DNA of 36,240 bases. Source: an uncultured Novosphingobium sp. (GTDB taxonomy: Bacteria; Pseudomonadota; Alphaproteobacteria; Sphingomonadales; Sphingomonadaceae). Under the pieces are notes generated by a model. The model had not been told where the DNA came from. It was given only the letters and a program-made list of their open reading frames with translations, and made no database searches. The position numbers and the translations under genes are program-made. The stretch spans positions 1 through 36,240 of the forward strand of contig CAMPIM010000027.1 of assembly GCA_946886365.1 (NCBI GenBank), in the 5' to 3' direction. The stretch's first letter is position 1, and the number at the start of each line of letters is the position of its first letter. Below, in pieces: positions 1 to 9,538 of the stretch.

Positions 1-839
1 TTGCCGAGCCGTTCACGGGTCTGTTCACGCAGGGCATGGTGACGCACGAGACCTACAAGTCACCTGAAGGCACATGGCTCGCCCCGCAGGACGTGGCGCG
101 GCAGGGTGAAAAGATCGTCATGGTCGATGGCGGTGGCCCGGTCACGGTGGGCCGCGTCGAGAAGATGTCGAAGTCCAAGAAGAATGTCGTCGATCCCGAT
201 GATATCATCGCCCAATATGGTGCGGACGCGGTGCGCTGGTTCATGCTGTCCGACAGCCCGCCCGAGCGCGACCTGCCCTGGACCGAAAGCGGCATTGAAG
301 GGTCGTGGCGCTTCATCAACCGGCTTTGGAGGCTGTTTGGAGAGGCTGACAAGAGTGCCGAGGGTGAAGACAAGGCGCTGGACCGCAAGCTGCACCAGAC
401 GATCGACGGCATCGCCAAGGATATCGAGGCGCTGTCCTTTAACAAGGCGGTGGCGAAGATCTACGAACTGACCAACGCTGTCGAGAAGGCGAAGCCTTCG
501 GCGAGCCGTAGCGCGGCGATCCGGGCGCTGGCGCTGCTGGTCGCGCCGATGACGCCGCATCTGGCCGAGGAAGCCTGGGCGGACATGGGTGAGGAAGGCC
601 TGATTGCCGACGCAGCCTGGCCGCAGGTCGATCCGGCGCTACTGGTCGAGGATGAGGTGACGATCGCCTGCCAGGTCATGGGCAAGCTGCGCGACACCAT
701 CACCGTGCCCAAGGGGACGAGCAAGGATGAGTTGGAACGGCTCGCCCTTGCCGCGCCCAATGTGGCGCGGACGCTGGATGGCGCGACCCCGAAGAAGGTC
801 ATTGTGGTGCCTGACAGGCTGGTCAACCTAGTCATTTAA
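1..839 (+). CDS. leuS: Leucine--tRNA ligase, C-terminal part (5' end outside window)
   Basis: This is the last 278 residues of leucyl-tRNA synthetase, the class I enzyme that attaches leucine to tRNA-Leu in the cytoplasm. The open frame runs in from the window edge (first full codon at position 3), so the true start is upstream. The signature KMSKS, which closes over ATP and the tRNA acceptor end, is encoded at 162-176, preceded by the typical stretch FTQGMVTHETY. After it comes the helical anticodon-binding domain with the motif DNP-like ERDLPWTESGIEGSWRF, and a small C-terminal domain ending near the TAA at 837-839. Nothing looks broken. The gene is followed by an inverted repeat and then lptE and holA, a neighbourhood common for leuS in alphaproteobacteria and many other proteobacteria. 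Confidence 0.97.
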   Translation, partial: AEPFTGLFTQGMVTHETYKSPEGTWLAPQDVARQGEKIVMVDGGGPVTVGRVEKMSKSKKNVVDPDDIIAQYGADAVRWFMLSDSPPERDLPWTESGIEGSWRFINRLWRLFGEADKSAEGEDKALDRKLHQTIDGIAKDIEALSFNKAVAKIYELTNAVEKAKPSASRSAAIRALALLVAPMTPHLAEEAWADMGEEGLIADAAWPQVDPALLVEDEVTIACQVMGKLRDTITVPKGTSKDELERLALAAPNVARTLDGATPKKVIVVPDRLVNLVI

Positions 840-846
840 CAACGAA

Positions 847-924
847 CCGTTCGCCCCGAGCTTGTCGAAGGGCTCTCTTTTCTTCAAAAGAAGAACAGGG
901 CTTCGACAGGCTCCGCCCGAACGG
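847..924. repeat. Intergenic inverted repeat of the TTCGCCCTGAGCTTGTCGAA type, copy 1
   Basis: The left arm begins CCGTTCGCCCCGAGCTTGTC and the right arm ends GACAGGCTCCGCCCGAACGG, so the two arms pair over about 30 bases around a loop centred on a CTTCAAAAGAAG mini-palindrome. The element fills the gap between leuS and lptE. It is a close relative of the element at 5124-5221. Such dispersed palindromes are common between genes of sphingomonads. As RNA it would form a long hairpin that could end or attenuate transcription from leuS; that role is inferred. It ends 14 bp before the lptE start codon. Confidence 0.8.
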
Positions 925-938
925 GTAGAGAGTGTTCC

Positions 939-1436
939 ATGAAGCGCATTTTGCCCCTGCTTGCTGTCACCGTCATCCTCTCCGCCTGTGGCCTGCGTCC
1001 CGTCTATAGTGGTGGCAGTCATGGCGCGGTCGCGCAGAAGCTGGGCAATGTCGAGGTCGCGCCGATCGAGGGCAAGGGCGGCTGGCTGGTGCGCAATGCG
1101 CTCCACGATCGCCTGTCGACGATGAGCGGCGCGGGACCAAGCTATAAGCTGGTGGTGAAGCTGGATGACCAGATCAGCGGCTTTGGCTTGCGCGCTGACC
1201 AGGCGATCACGCGCGAACGGCGGACGTTGCGGGCGCGCTATCAGTTGATCGATGCGGCCACCGGCGCGCAGGTGATCGACGATACGGCGGGATCGGACGC
1301 GGGCATCGACGTCACGTCCAGCGAATATGCGACCATCGCGGCGGAAGATACCGCGCTGGAACGGCTGTCGCAGACGATTGCGGACCAGATCGTCTCCCGG
1401 CTCGCGCTGTTCGCGGCGAGGGACCAGCAGCGTTGA
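939..1436 (+). CDS. lptE: LPS-assembly lipoprotein LptE
   Basis: A 165-residue lipoprotein. The N-terminus MKRILPLLAVTVILSAC is a lipoprotein signal peptide with lipobox LSAC, so Cys17 should be lipidated and the protein anchored in the outer membrane. It is followed by GLRPVYSGG, which matches the start of the LptE family (the LptE plug sits inside the LptD barrel and helps deliver LPS to the cell surface). The rest is short strands and an amphipathic C-terminal helix, as expected for the fold, but sequence conservation in this family is low. The strongest support is the position between leuS and holA, which is the classical arrangement. The ATG at 939 follows a purine-rich GTAGAGAG. The stop TGA overlaps the next start by four bases. 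Confidence 0.88.
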   Translation: MKRILPLLAVTVILSACGLRPVYSGGSHGAVAQKLGNVEVAPIEGKGGWLVRNALHDRLSTMSGAGPSYKLVVKLDDQISGFGLRADQAITRERRTLRARYQLIDAATGAQVIDDTAGSDAGIDVTSSEYATIAAEDTALERLSQTIADQIVSRLALFAARDQQR

Positions 1437-2458
1437 AGGCCAATCGCGGCCAGATTGAAAAGGCGCTGGACGCACCCCCGGCCGATATCCGTTTCTTCCT
1501 GCTCTACGGACCCGATGAGGCGGGCAGCGTGGCGCTGGGCAAGCGGCTTGAACGGGCGATGGGGCCGGAGGCGGAGCGCGTCGATCTGGATGGGCCGACT
1601 TTGCGGGACGATCCCGCCCGGCTGGCGGACGAGGCGGCGTCCTTTTCCATGTTTGGTGACCGGCGCTGGATACGCGTCAACGGCGTGGGCGAGGAGTCGC
1701 TGCCCGCAGTGACGGCGTTGTTCGAAGCGCTGGCGGCAGGCAACCCGGTGATCGCTACCGCAGGGGCGCTGAAGGGTACGTCCAAGCTGTTGAAGCTGGC
1801 GCTCGACAGTCCGCTGGCCATGGCGTTCGCTTCCTATCAGCCCGATGCGCGGGAGGCGGAGCAGATTGCCGTCGCGATCGCGCGGGACGGGGGACTGCGC
1901 CTGCCCGCCGAGCTGGCGAAGCGGATAGTTGACCTTGCCAATGGCGACCGCGCGTTGATGGGCGGTGAGATCGAGAAGCTGATCCTTTATCTGGACGCTG
2001 CGCCCGATCGGCCAGCCGAGGCGACGGCGGAAGCGCTGGACGCCCTGTCGGCTGACAATCCCGATTCAGACGCGGCGCCGCTGGTCAATGCCGTGCTGGG
2101 GGGAGATTTGCGCGCCATGCATCGGGAACTGGGGCGTCTGGCTGAGGCAGGGACCGCGATGGCGGCGGTGCTGCGTCCGCTTCTGACCCGTGCGATGCTG
2201 CTCGCCAATATTCGCTCGTCTTTCGATGACAGCGGACGGCTGGAGGGAGCGGTCGAAGCTGCGGGCAAACAGGTATTCTGGAAGGAAAAGGGCCTCGTCA
2301 CCCGGCAGGTGCGGCTGTGGGACGCGCATGGCATCGCCCGCGTGATCCAGCGGCTGGCGCAGGCGGAACGGGCGAGCCGGTCGGGCAGGGGCCTTGGCGA
2401 CCTGATGGTGCGCCACGAACTGCTAGCCATTGCGCGGCAGGCGGCGCGGGAGCGCTAA
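1433..2458 (+). CDS. holA: DNA polymerase III subunit delta (clamp loader)
   Basis: A 341-residue HolA protein, the delta subunit of the DNA polymerase III clamp loader, which opens the beta sliding clamp. The N-terminus KANRGQIEKAL followed by RFFLLYGPDEAGS is typical of alphaproteobacterial HolA: the YGPDE segment corresponds to the degenerate nucleotide-binding loop of this AAA+ family member, which does not need to bind ATP. The C-terminal collar domain shows the usual FWKEKGLVTRQVRLW-type region. The start is a TTG at 1433 that overlaps the lptE stop in the sequence TTGA, so translation is probably coupled; no other start codon fits the conserved N-terminus as well. Length is normal for the family (about 340). 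Confidence 0.93.
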   Translation: MKANRGQIEKALDAPPADIRFFLLYGPDEAGSVALGKRLERAMGPEAERVDLDGPTLRDDPARLADEAASFSMFGDRRWIRVNGVGEESLPAVTALFEALAAGNPVIATAGALKGTSKLLKLALDSPLAMAFASYQPDAREAEQIAVAIARDGGLRLPAELAKRIVDLANGDRALMGGEIEKLILYLDAAPDRPAEATAEALDALSADNPDSDAAPLVNAVLGGDLRAMHRELGRLAEAGTAMAAVLRPLLTRAMLLANIRSSFDDSGRLEGAVEAAGKQVFWKEKGLVTRQVRLWDAHGIARVIQRLAQAERASRSGRGLGDLMVRHELLAIARQAARER

Positions 2459-2497
2459 GCGCTTGATCGCAGGAAGTGCCGTCGCCATATTGCAGCC

Positions 2498-2902
2498 ATG
2501 GACAAGCTCAACCTGACCGACGCCGAATGGCGCGAGCGCCTTTCTTCCGACCAATTTCATGTATTGCGAGAGGCGGGGACGGAGCGGGCCTTTACCGGCA
2601 AATATAACAGCAACAAGGCCGACGGCGTCTATTTTTGCGCCGGTTGTGGAGCCGAACTGTTCGATGCCGAGGAAAAATATGACAGCGGCTCTGGCTGGCC
2701 CAGCTTTACCGCACCGGTCGACATCGACGCGGTGGAGGAGATTCGCGACAACAGCCACGGCATGATCCGTACCGAAGTGCGTTGCGCGAAGTGCGAAGGG
2801 CATTTGGGCCATGTCTTTCCCGATGGTCCGGGCGTCAACGGCCTGCGCTATTGCATGAACAGTGCGTCGCTGGACTTCAAGCCGCGCGACGATGTTGAAT
2901 AA
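2498..2902 (+). CDS. msrB: Peptide-methionine (R)-S-oxide reductase MsrB
   Basis: A 134-residue MsrB, which reduces the R-epimer of methionine sulfoxide in proteins with thioredoxin as electron donor. The four zinc-binding cysteines are present as CAGC (47-50) and CAKC (96-99). The catalytic cysteine is Cys119 in the motif RYCMNS, and the substrate-binding motif SGSGWPSF is at 63-70; [11 protein letters not shown] is at 101-111. No signal peptide is visible, so it acts in the cytoplasm. It lies 39 bp after holA and may be read from the same transcript. The ribosome binding site before the ATG is weak. Confidence 0.97.
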   Translation: MDKLNLTDAEWRERLSSDQFHVLREAGTERAFTGKYNSNKADGVYFCAGCGAELFDAEEKYDSGSGWPSFTAPVDIDAVEEIRDNSHGMIRTEVRCAKCEGHLGHVFPDGPGVNGLRYCMNSASLDFKPRDDVE

Positions 2903-3013
2903 TCATTCATCGCCGGTAAAGCGTCGCTCCTCTTGAGAACCAAGATCATAAGGTTGTCAGCGCCCGTTTTGCGCTGGTGGCTTGATCCCTTAGCGCGTAT
3001 CCGGGCGATGTAG

Positions 3014-5089
3014 ATGGCACGAGCAGGCAAGAGCAAGGACACGCCCGGGGGCGCGAAGCGGTGGCTGATCCGGGGCATCAAGTTGGGACTGGTCGCGACG
3101 GTGGGCGCTTTGTTCGCGATCGTCGTGGCGGTGGTGATCGCCTACCAGTCGCTGCCCGATTATGAATCGCTGAAATCATCGCCCAACGGCCAGATGATCC
3201 GCGTCCATGCCGCCGACGGCAGCGTGATCGTGTCGTTGGGGCCGAGCTTTGGCCGCTGGCTGTCCTATGACCAGATACCGACGGTGATGGTCGATGCGAT
3301 GGTTTCCACGGAGGACAGGCGCTTTTACCTGCATCCCGGCGTCGATCCGATCGGCATGGCGCGCGCGACCTGGGTGGCGCTGGAGAATCGGGGCAAGGGC
3401 CGCCGCTGGCAGGGTGCGTCGACCATTACCCAGCAGGTGACGCGCAACATTTTCCTCAACAACAGCTATAGTTGGGGCCGCAAGGTTCGGGAGATGATCC
3501 TGGCGCTGGCGCTGGAGCGGAAATTTTCCAAGCGGCAGATTTTGGAGCTGTACCTCAACAAGGTGTATTTCGGCGGCGGCGCCTATGGCATCGACGCCGC
3601 AAGCCGTAAATTCTTCGGTCACCCCGCCGCCGCGCTCAGCCTGCCGGAAGCGGCGATCATCGCGGGGCTGGTGAAGGCGCCGTCGAGCTATTCGCCGACC
3701 GCCGATGCCGAAGCGGCAATCGGCCGTGCGGGCGTCGTGCTGGAACTGATGCAGGAAAATGGCGCGATCAGCGCGGCGCAGCGGGCCAGCATCGACCTGA
3801 ACGACGTCAAGATGGCGCCGGAGCCTCCGCAAAACAGCGTGCGTTACTTTACCGACTGGGCATTGCCGCAGCTCGATGTGCTGGTGGACGAGCCCAATGA
3901 ACCGCTGGAAGTCTATACCACCATCGATCTGGGCATGCAGAAGGCGGCGACGGCGGCGATCCAGGCCAATGTTCCGGGGGGTGCGCAGGGTGCGCTGGTT
4001 TCGCTCGATCGCGATGGCGCGGTGCGGGCGATGGTCGGCGGGCTTGATTATGTGACGTCCAATTATAATCGCGCGACGACCGCCACGCGGCAGCCGGGGT
4101 CAGCCTGGAAGATCTTCGTCTATATGGCGGCGCTGGAGGCGGGCTATACGCCTGATACCGGTGTCACGGACAAGCCGGTTACGATCAATGGCTGGAGCCC
4201 ACGCAACAGTTCGGGCCGCTATTCCGGCGACATCGATGTTCGGACGGCCTTCGCTTACTCCATCAACACGGTTGCGGCGCAGCTGGGCGTTGAGGTGGGC
4301 TTTCCGACCGTGGCGGACATGGCGCGGCGCTTTGGCGTGACGACGCCGATTAATACGCATCCCTCAATGGTGCTGGGCACGTCCGACGTGCGCCTGATCG
4401 ACATGACGCGCGCCTTTGCGTCCATCGCGCGCAAGGGCGTGGCGGTGACGCCCTATGGCATCACCAAGGTGACAACGGCCGATGGGCGGATGCTCTACCA
4501 GCATCAGGATGATACCAGCCGGGTACTGGTTGCGCCCTGGGTAGCTGCGGGGATGACCGACCTGATGCAGACGGCGGTCAGCACGGGCACGGGCAAGGCG
4601 GCGCAGATTGGTCGGCCAGTAGCGGGCAAGACGGGCACCACCAGCAGCAACAAGGATGGCTGGTTCCTGGGCTTTTCCAGCGGGATCACCACCGGCGTAT
4701 GGATGGGTAGGGACGATGCGCGGCCGGTGAGTGTTTTGCAGGGTGGCCGCGCGCCCGCGCACGCCTTTGCCGACTATATGAAGGTCGCCGTTGCCCGCCG
4801 CCCGGTCGAGCAGTTCGAGACGCAGGTGACGCTGCCCGAATGGCAGTTGGAGCCCGACGACGAGGCCTATTATGGCCAGCCCGATAATGGAACGGGCGGG
4901 GGCATGATGGTCGATGAAAATGGATTGCCGATCAGTCAGGACCCGCAGCAACAGCAGGATCAAGAGCCCCAGCAGGACGATCAGTCGGTCGATCAGGCGC
5001 CTCCTGCCCGGACGGCGCCGCCAAAGCTGGACCAGCAATGGATCGATCAGGTGCTCGGCCGCGACAGGCAGCGGACTGCGCCGCGCTAG
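3014..5089 (+). CDS. PBP1A-family bifunctional transglycosylase/transpeptidase
   Basis: A 691-residue class A penicillin-binding protein that polymerises and cross-links peptidoglycan in the periplasm. One membrane anchor is visible at about residues 22-43. The GT51 glycosyltransferase domain follows, with the catalytic Glu100 in STEDRRF and the motif QGASTITQQ at 133-141. The transpeptidase domain has all three active-site motifs: SAWK (363-366, nucleophile Ser363), SIN (416-418) and KTG (539-541). It is shorter than E. coli PBP1A (850 residues), mainly because there is little between the two domains. The last 60 or so residues form a Gln-, Asp- and Pro-rich tail (PQQQQDQEPQQDD) that looks disordered and is of low complexity. 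Orthologues are named PBP1A or mrcA; the exact E. coli counterpart cannot be fixed from sequence alone. Confidence 0.93.
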   Translation: MARAGKSKDTPGGAKRWLIRGIKLGLVATVGALFAIVVAVVIAYQSLPDYESLKSSPNGQMIRVHAADGSVIVSLGPSFGRWLSYDQIPTVMVDAMVSTEDRRFYLHPGVDPIGMARATWVALENRGKGRRWQGASTITQQVTRNIFLNNSYSWGRKVREMILALALERKFSKRQILELYLNKVYFGGGAYGIDAASRKFFGHPAAALSLPEAAIIAGLVKAPSSYSPTADAEAAIGRAGVVLELMQENGAISAAQRASIDLNDVKMAPEPPQNSVRYFTDWALPQLDVLVDEPNEPLEVYTTIDLGMQKAATAAIQANVPGGAQGALVSLDRDGAVRAMVGGLDYVTSNYNRATTATRQPGSAWKIFVYMAALEAGYTPDTGVTDKPVTINGWSPRNSSGRYSGDIDVRTAFAYSINTVAAQLGVEVGFPTVADMARRFGVTTPINTHPSMVLGTSDVRLIDMTRAFASIARKGVAVTPYGITKVTTADGRMLYQHQDDTSRVLVAPWVAAGMTDLMQTAVSTGTGKAAQIGRPVAGKTGTTSSNKDGWFLGFSSGITTGVWMGRDDARPVSVLQGGRAPAHAFADYMKVAVARRPVEQFETQVTLPEWQLEPDDEAYYGQPDNGTGGGMMVDENGLPISQDPQQQQDQEPQQDDQSVDQAPPARTAPPKLDQQWIDQVLGRDRQRTAPR

Positions 5090-5123
5090 GGTATTGATCC
5101 CTAAATCGGCACTCCCCCCGTTA

Positions 5124-5221
5124 CCGTTCGCCCTGAGCCTGTCGAGCCGCAGGCTGGCGAAGCCAACGGTTCCACTTCCTTTTTAATAAGGAGAGGGCTT
5201 GGACAAGCTCAGCCCGAACGG
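5124..5221. repeat. Intergenic inverted repeat of the TTCGCCCTGAGCTTGTCGAA type, copy 2
   Basis: The outer arms are CCGTTCGCCCTGAGCCTGTC on the left and GGACAAGCTCAGCCCGAACG(G) on the right. The arms match those of the element at 847-924. Inside the left arm there is an extra short palindrome (AGCCGCAGGCT). It lies between the PBP gene and the convergent retropepsin-like gene, so as RNA it could end transcripts from both sides (inferred). The rest of the 173-bp spacer 5090-5262 holds no gene that I can see. Confidence 0.8.
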
Positions 5222-5262
5222 AGTTGAGTGATGGAGATAAAGGTAGGAGGCTCTAAAGTGCT

Positions 5263-6210
5263 CTAACCGGCTTGACGGGGTGCTGCGGCAAAGCGCCGTG
5301 GATCAAAGGCGCTGGCATCCGGCATCAGGAAATCGACCTTGCCCCGGCCGAAGTCGATGGCGACGCGATCGAACATTCTGAGGGCCTGAATGCCCAGTAG
5401 CAGGGTCGGCTTATCCTTCAGCCCAAGTTCGCTGAACGGCTGGGCATCGGCGAACATGACTGGCAGGTCGGTCAAGGCGATGGGTCCCATGCGGATCCTG
5501 CCGATGCGTCCAAGCTGACCCGTCAGGGTCTCGCCGGTTACGCTCATCAGGCTGATCTCGCTCATCGCCGGGGCGCGTTTCTTGCGGATCAGTTTGTCGC
5601 GCAGGGCGAGATTGCCAACGCTTAGATGCGTGCCGGTGTCGAGGATGATGTTGACCTTCAACCCATTAGCGTCGGAATGCAGGAGGATCAGCTGGCCCTT
5701 GCGGCGCCGTGCCTCGACGATGATGGCGTTGGGGTCCCGCCATGAGGGACGGCTGGCGCCGATTTCCATTCGGCCGGTGCGGAAATTCAGGAGGAGGCGC
5801 TTGGCATGCAGGCTGTCGAGCCCGAGCAGCCCAGCCGCGCCGAGATGGTCCCCCTCCAGCACGGGCGCTTCGATGTCATCGACCGTTTCCGCGCCATAGC
5901 CGAGCCGCGGAACAGCGACGGTGCGCGTTTCCTGGCGGCCCGCCATGCTGACGATGGTGACGTGACGTCGGGCGGGGAGGGCGAGCTGATCGGCAAGATC
6001 ACGGGAGATGACGGTGCGCTGCGATCCGGTATCGACGATGAAATTCCAGGGGCCGCGTCCATCGATGTGGATGGGGATGGAGACGCGGTCGTCACTGGTT
6101 GAGAGGGTGCGGACCACGGCGGGCGGATCGGCCGCAGGGACCGGCTGACCCGCGGCGGGCGGGCACATCATCAGCATGGCCATTGCAGGGACGAGATAAG
6201 GCCTTCTCAT
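5263..6210 (-). CDS. Secreted two-lobed retropepsin-like aspartic protease
   Basis: A 315-residue protein of the clan AA aspartic protease fold. The N-terminus MRRPYLVPAMAMLMMCPPAAG is a signal peptide, so the protein should reach the periplasm. Two separate catalytic motifs are present: VDTGSQRT with Asp60 and LDTGTHLS with Asp191. Each is followed by the hydrophobic-Gly motif of the retropepsin lobe (LLGLD at about 128-132, and TLLLGIQAL in the second half). The protein is therefore two retropepsin lobes in one chain, able to build one active site without dimerising. Most bacterial members have one DTG. The substrate is unknown. It is transcribed towards the PBP gene, with a repeat between them, and divergently from rho. 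Confidence 0.82.
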   Translation of the reverse strand: MRRPYLVPAMAMLMMCPPAAGQPVPAADPPAVVRTLSTSDDRVSIPIHIDGRGPWNFIVDTGSQRTVISRDLADQLALPARRHVTIVSMAGRQETRTVAVPRLGYGAETVDDIEAPVLEGDHLGAAGLLGLDSLHAKRLLLNFRTGRMEIGASRPSWRDPNAIIVEARRRKGQLILLHSDANGLKVNIILDTGTHLSVGNLALRDKLIRKKRAPAMSEISLMSVTGETLTGQLGRIGRIRMGPIALTDLPVMFADAQPFSELGLKDKPTLLLGIQALRMFDRVAIDFGRGKVDFLMPDASAFDPRRFAAAPRQAG

Positions 6211-6487
6211 GCCCTTCGCCTCTTCAGCTAGAGCGCCAAGTCATAGCATGGATCGCCAAGGCCGGTCCATTGCCGCAACTGCTGCACCATTTGCCGATGA
6301 AGGCGGCGGGAGCCAGCATTTCCAGCAAGGCAGAGCCAAGCGACACCTTGACTTTGGGGGGGGCTGATCGCTAAACGCGGACGGTCTATCCCGGCCGTCC
6401 AGCGCCGGAGTCCCGTGTTTTCCATACCGGGCGACTCTCCTTTTTCGTATTTCCCATCTTCATCTCTCGTCATCGGACTCAAGTCGA
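6211..6487 (+). promoter_or_regulatory. rho leader and promoter region (277 bp, no gene)
   Basis: This spacer separates the divergent retropepsin-like gene and rho. I see no credible coding frame in it; the short open frames here lack conserved sequence and ribosome binding sites. A possible promoter is TTGACT at 6349-6354 followed, after 16 bases that include a run of seven G, by CTAAAC at 6371-6376; the -10 match is weak. About 110 bases of leader would then precede the rho ATG. In E. coli, rho is autoregulated through its leader by premature termination, and a long leader here would fit that, but this is inference. Confidence 0.35.
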
Positions 6488-7744
<1,257 letters not shown>

Positions 7745-7765
7745 GCGGAGTTATATCAGGCCGTT

Positions 7766-8488
7766 ATGATCGACCTTCTTACGACTGCCGCCGCTGCCGC
7801 GCAGGGTATGGGTTCGCCCGCCGATATTTGGGGGCACATCGTCAACGATTTCAGCAATATCGGCTCTCCGGCTGCCTTGTCGGCCTTTGGCCAAGTGCTG
7901 ATGATCGACATCCTGCTGGCTGGCGACAATGCGATCGTCGTCGGCGCATTGGCGGCGGGCCTGCCGGTGCAGCAGCGTCAGCGCGTCATCATGATCGGTA
8001 TCATCGCCGCATTGGTGCTGCGTATCGGTTTTGCCCTGGTCGTGACGCAGTTGATGCAGATCGTCGGCCTGATCCTGGCTGGTGGACTGCTGCTGCTGTG
8101 GGTCAGCTGGAAGATGTGGCGCGAACTGCACCCGAAGCGGGGCGCGGACACGCCGGACGATCCCAGCGACGATGATATATCCGGGTTGCGTCCCGCCAAG
8201 AGCTTCGCAGCCGCTGCATGGGCTGTCGCCGTTGCCGACGTATCGATGAGCCTGGACAATGTTCTGGCCGTGGCAGGCGCGGCGCGTGATCACCCTGGCA
8301 TCCTGATCATCGGGCTTATCCTGTCGGTTGCCCTGATGGGTATCGCGGCGAACATCATCGCCAAATATATCGAGCGTTTCCGGTGGATCGCTTATCTGGG
8401 TCTGGCCGTCATCATCTATGTCGCCGTCAAGATGATCTATGAGGGTATTATCGACCATCAGGTCGGCATTCTGACCCTCTTTGTGTGA
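7766..8488 (+). CDS. TerC/YjbE-type integral membrane protein (putative metal ion exporter)
   Basis: A 240-residue membrane protein of the TerC family, YjbE-type subgroup. Several strongly hydrophobic segments are visible (about 40-60, 70-92, 95-115, 150-170, 175-200 and 205-225). The family signature appears twice: MIDILLAGDNAIVVG in the first half and VADVSMSLDNVLAVAG in the second. The acidic residues in these repeats lie inside membrane segments and are thought to bind a metal ion. Members of the wider family are linked to tellurite resistance and to manganese or calcium export. The transported ion cannot be told from the sequence. It lies 21 bp after rho, too close for its own yybP-ykoY-type riboswitch, so it is probably expressed with rho. 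Confidence 0.85.
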   Translation: MIDLLTTAAAAAQGMGSPADIWGHIVNDFSNIGSPAALSAFGQVLMIDILLAGDNAIVVGALAAGLPVQQRQRVIMIGIIAALVLRIGFALVVTQLMQIVGLILAGGLLLLWVSWKMWRELHPKRGADTPDDPSDDDISGLRPAKSFAAAAWAVAVADVSMSLDNVLAVAGAARDHPGILIIGLILSVALMGIAANIIAKYIERFRWIAYLGLAVIIYVAVKMIYEGIIDHQVGILTLFV

Positions 8489-8494
8489 TTGAGG

Positions 8495-8529
8495 CGAGCA
8501 GGGGCGGGCTTGAGCCCGTCACCTGCTCG
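8495..8529. terminator. Hairpin between convergent genes
   Basis: The sequence CGAGCAGG-G-GCGGGC, loop TTGA, then GCCCGT-CA-CCTGCTCG forms a strong, slightly interrupted hairpin. It sits six bases after the TerC-family stop codon and 26 bases before the end of the convergent quinone oxidoreductase gene. There is no clear run of T on either side, so it is a possible bidirectional terminator or RNA-stabilising stem rather than a textbook intrinsic terminator. Confidence 0.5.
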
Positions 8530-8555
8530 ACCCGTTTTCAGACTTCCCAGCGCGC

Positions 8556-9524
8556 CTATGGCACTAGGATGGTGCTGCCGACGGTCTGCCGTCCTTCCAG
8601 CGCCCGATGTGCTTCCGCAGCCTCCGAAAGGGCGAAACGCTGGCCGATATGGGCGCGAACGACGCCCCTCAGCATGCGATCGAACAGGCGGTCACTGACA
8701 TGCTTCAGTTCCTCCTGCGTCACGATATAGTCGAACAGGGTGGGGCGGGTCACATAGAGTGATCCGGCGCGACTGAGTTCCAGCAGGCTGACCGGCGGTA
8801 CCGGGCCAGACGCATTGCCATAGCTCACCATCATGCCGCGCCGTTTGAGAGAGCCAAGCGACGCGCTCCAGCTATCCTTCCCCACGCCATCATAGACAAC
8901 GTCTACACCCTGTCCGTCCGTAAGGGCGCGCACCCGGTCGGCAACGTCCGGCAACGGGCAATGCAGGCTGTGGTCGGCTTGCACGGTTGCGGCCTTTTCT
9001 GCTGAACCGCTATGGGCGATGACCACGACGCCCTTGTCCCGAAGCCAAGGCACCAGCACGGAACCTACGCCACCCGCGGCTGCATGGACGAGAGCGACCT
9101 GACCCTGCCGCAGCGGCAATATATCCTCCGCAAGGAAGCAGGCGGTCATGCCCTTCAGCATCATCGCGGCGGCTTCATCCGTGCCGATTTCGTCTGGAAT
9201 CCTTATGACGCGGTCGGCGGCGACCGTGCGATGGGTGGCATAGGCGCCCATACCGCCCGCCGAGCCAACCTTGTCGCCGATCGCCAGCCCGCTGACACCC
9301 GGCCCCAAGGCCGCGACATAGCCCGCGCCTTCAACGCCGAGGGTGAGGGGGAGCGATGCTTCGTAGAGGCCCGACCGATGATAGGTGTCGATGAAGTTCA
9401 AGCCGATTGCATCTTGAGCGATCAGCACCTCACCCTCGGCCGGAGGAGCGGGATCGAAATACTCCCGCTCGATCACCTCCGGACCACCGGTCGCGCGGAC
9501 AATCATGCGCCAGGCTCGTGTCAT
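8556..9524 (-). CDS. qor: NADPH:quinone oxidoreductase (zinc-independent MDR family)
   Basis: A 322-residue member of the medium-chain dehydrogenase/reductase superfamily, of the zinc-lacking quinone oxidoreductase branch. The catalytic domain begins ATGGPEVIEREYFDPAPPAEGEVLI and contains GLNFIDTYHRSGLY, the usual QOR signature region. The Rossmann fold NADPH motif is HAAAGGVGSVLV. The cysteine and histidine ligands for zinc seen in alcohol dehydrogenases are absent. It should carry out one-electron or hydride reduction of quinones in the cytoplasm; the physiological substrate is unknown. The start may be Met1 (9524) or Met7 (MIVRATGG); I kept the longer form. It lies 14 bp after the dienelactone hydrolase-family gene and is probably in the same transcript. 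Confidence 0.88.
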   Translation of the reverse strand: MTRAWRMIVRATGGPEVIEREYFDPAPPAEGEVLIAQDAIGLNFIDTYHRSGLYEASLPLTLGVEGAGYVAALGPGVSGLAIGDKVGSAGGMGAYATHRTVAADRVIRIPDEIGTDEAAAMMLKGMTACFLAEDILPLRQGQVALVHAAAGGVGSVLVPWLRDKGVVVIAHSGSAEKAATVQADHSLHCPLPDVADRVRALTDGQGVDVVYDGVGKDSWSASLGSLKRRGMMVSYGNASGPVPPVSLLELSRAGSLYVTRPTLFDYIVTQEELKHVSDRLFDRMLRGVVRAHIGQRFALSEAAEAHRALEGRQTVGSTILVP

Positions 9525-9538
9525 GGGCGGCGCGTCGG

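Noticed and set aside
6099..6374. 91-codon open frame reaching into the rho leader, considered as a leader peptide gene
   Set aside because: It overlaps the 5' end of the retropepsin-like gene on the other strand, has no ribosome binding site and no conserved sequence.
7751..8458. 235-codon open frame on the minus strand
   Set aside because: It is opposite the TerC-family gene and is rich in Asp, His, Gln and Arg, typical of an antisense frame.
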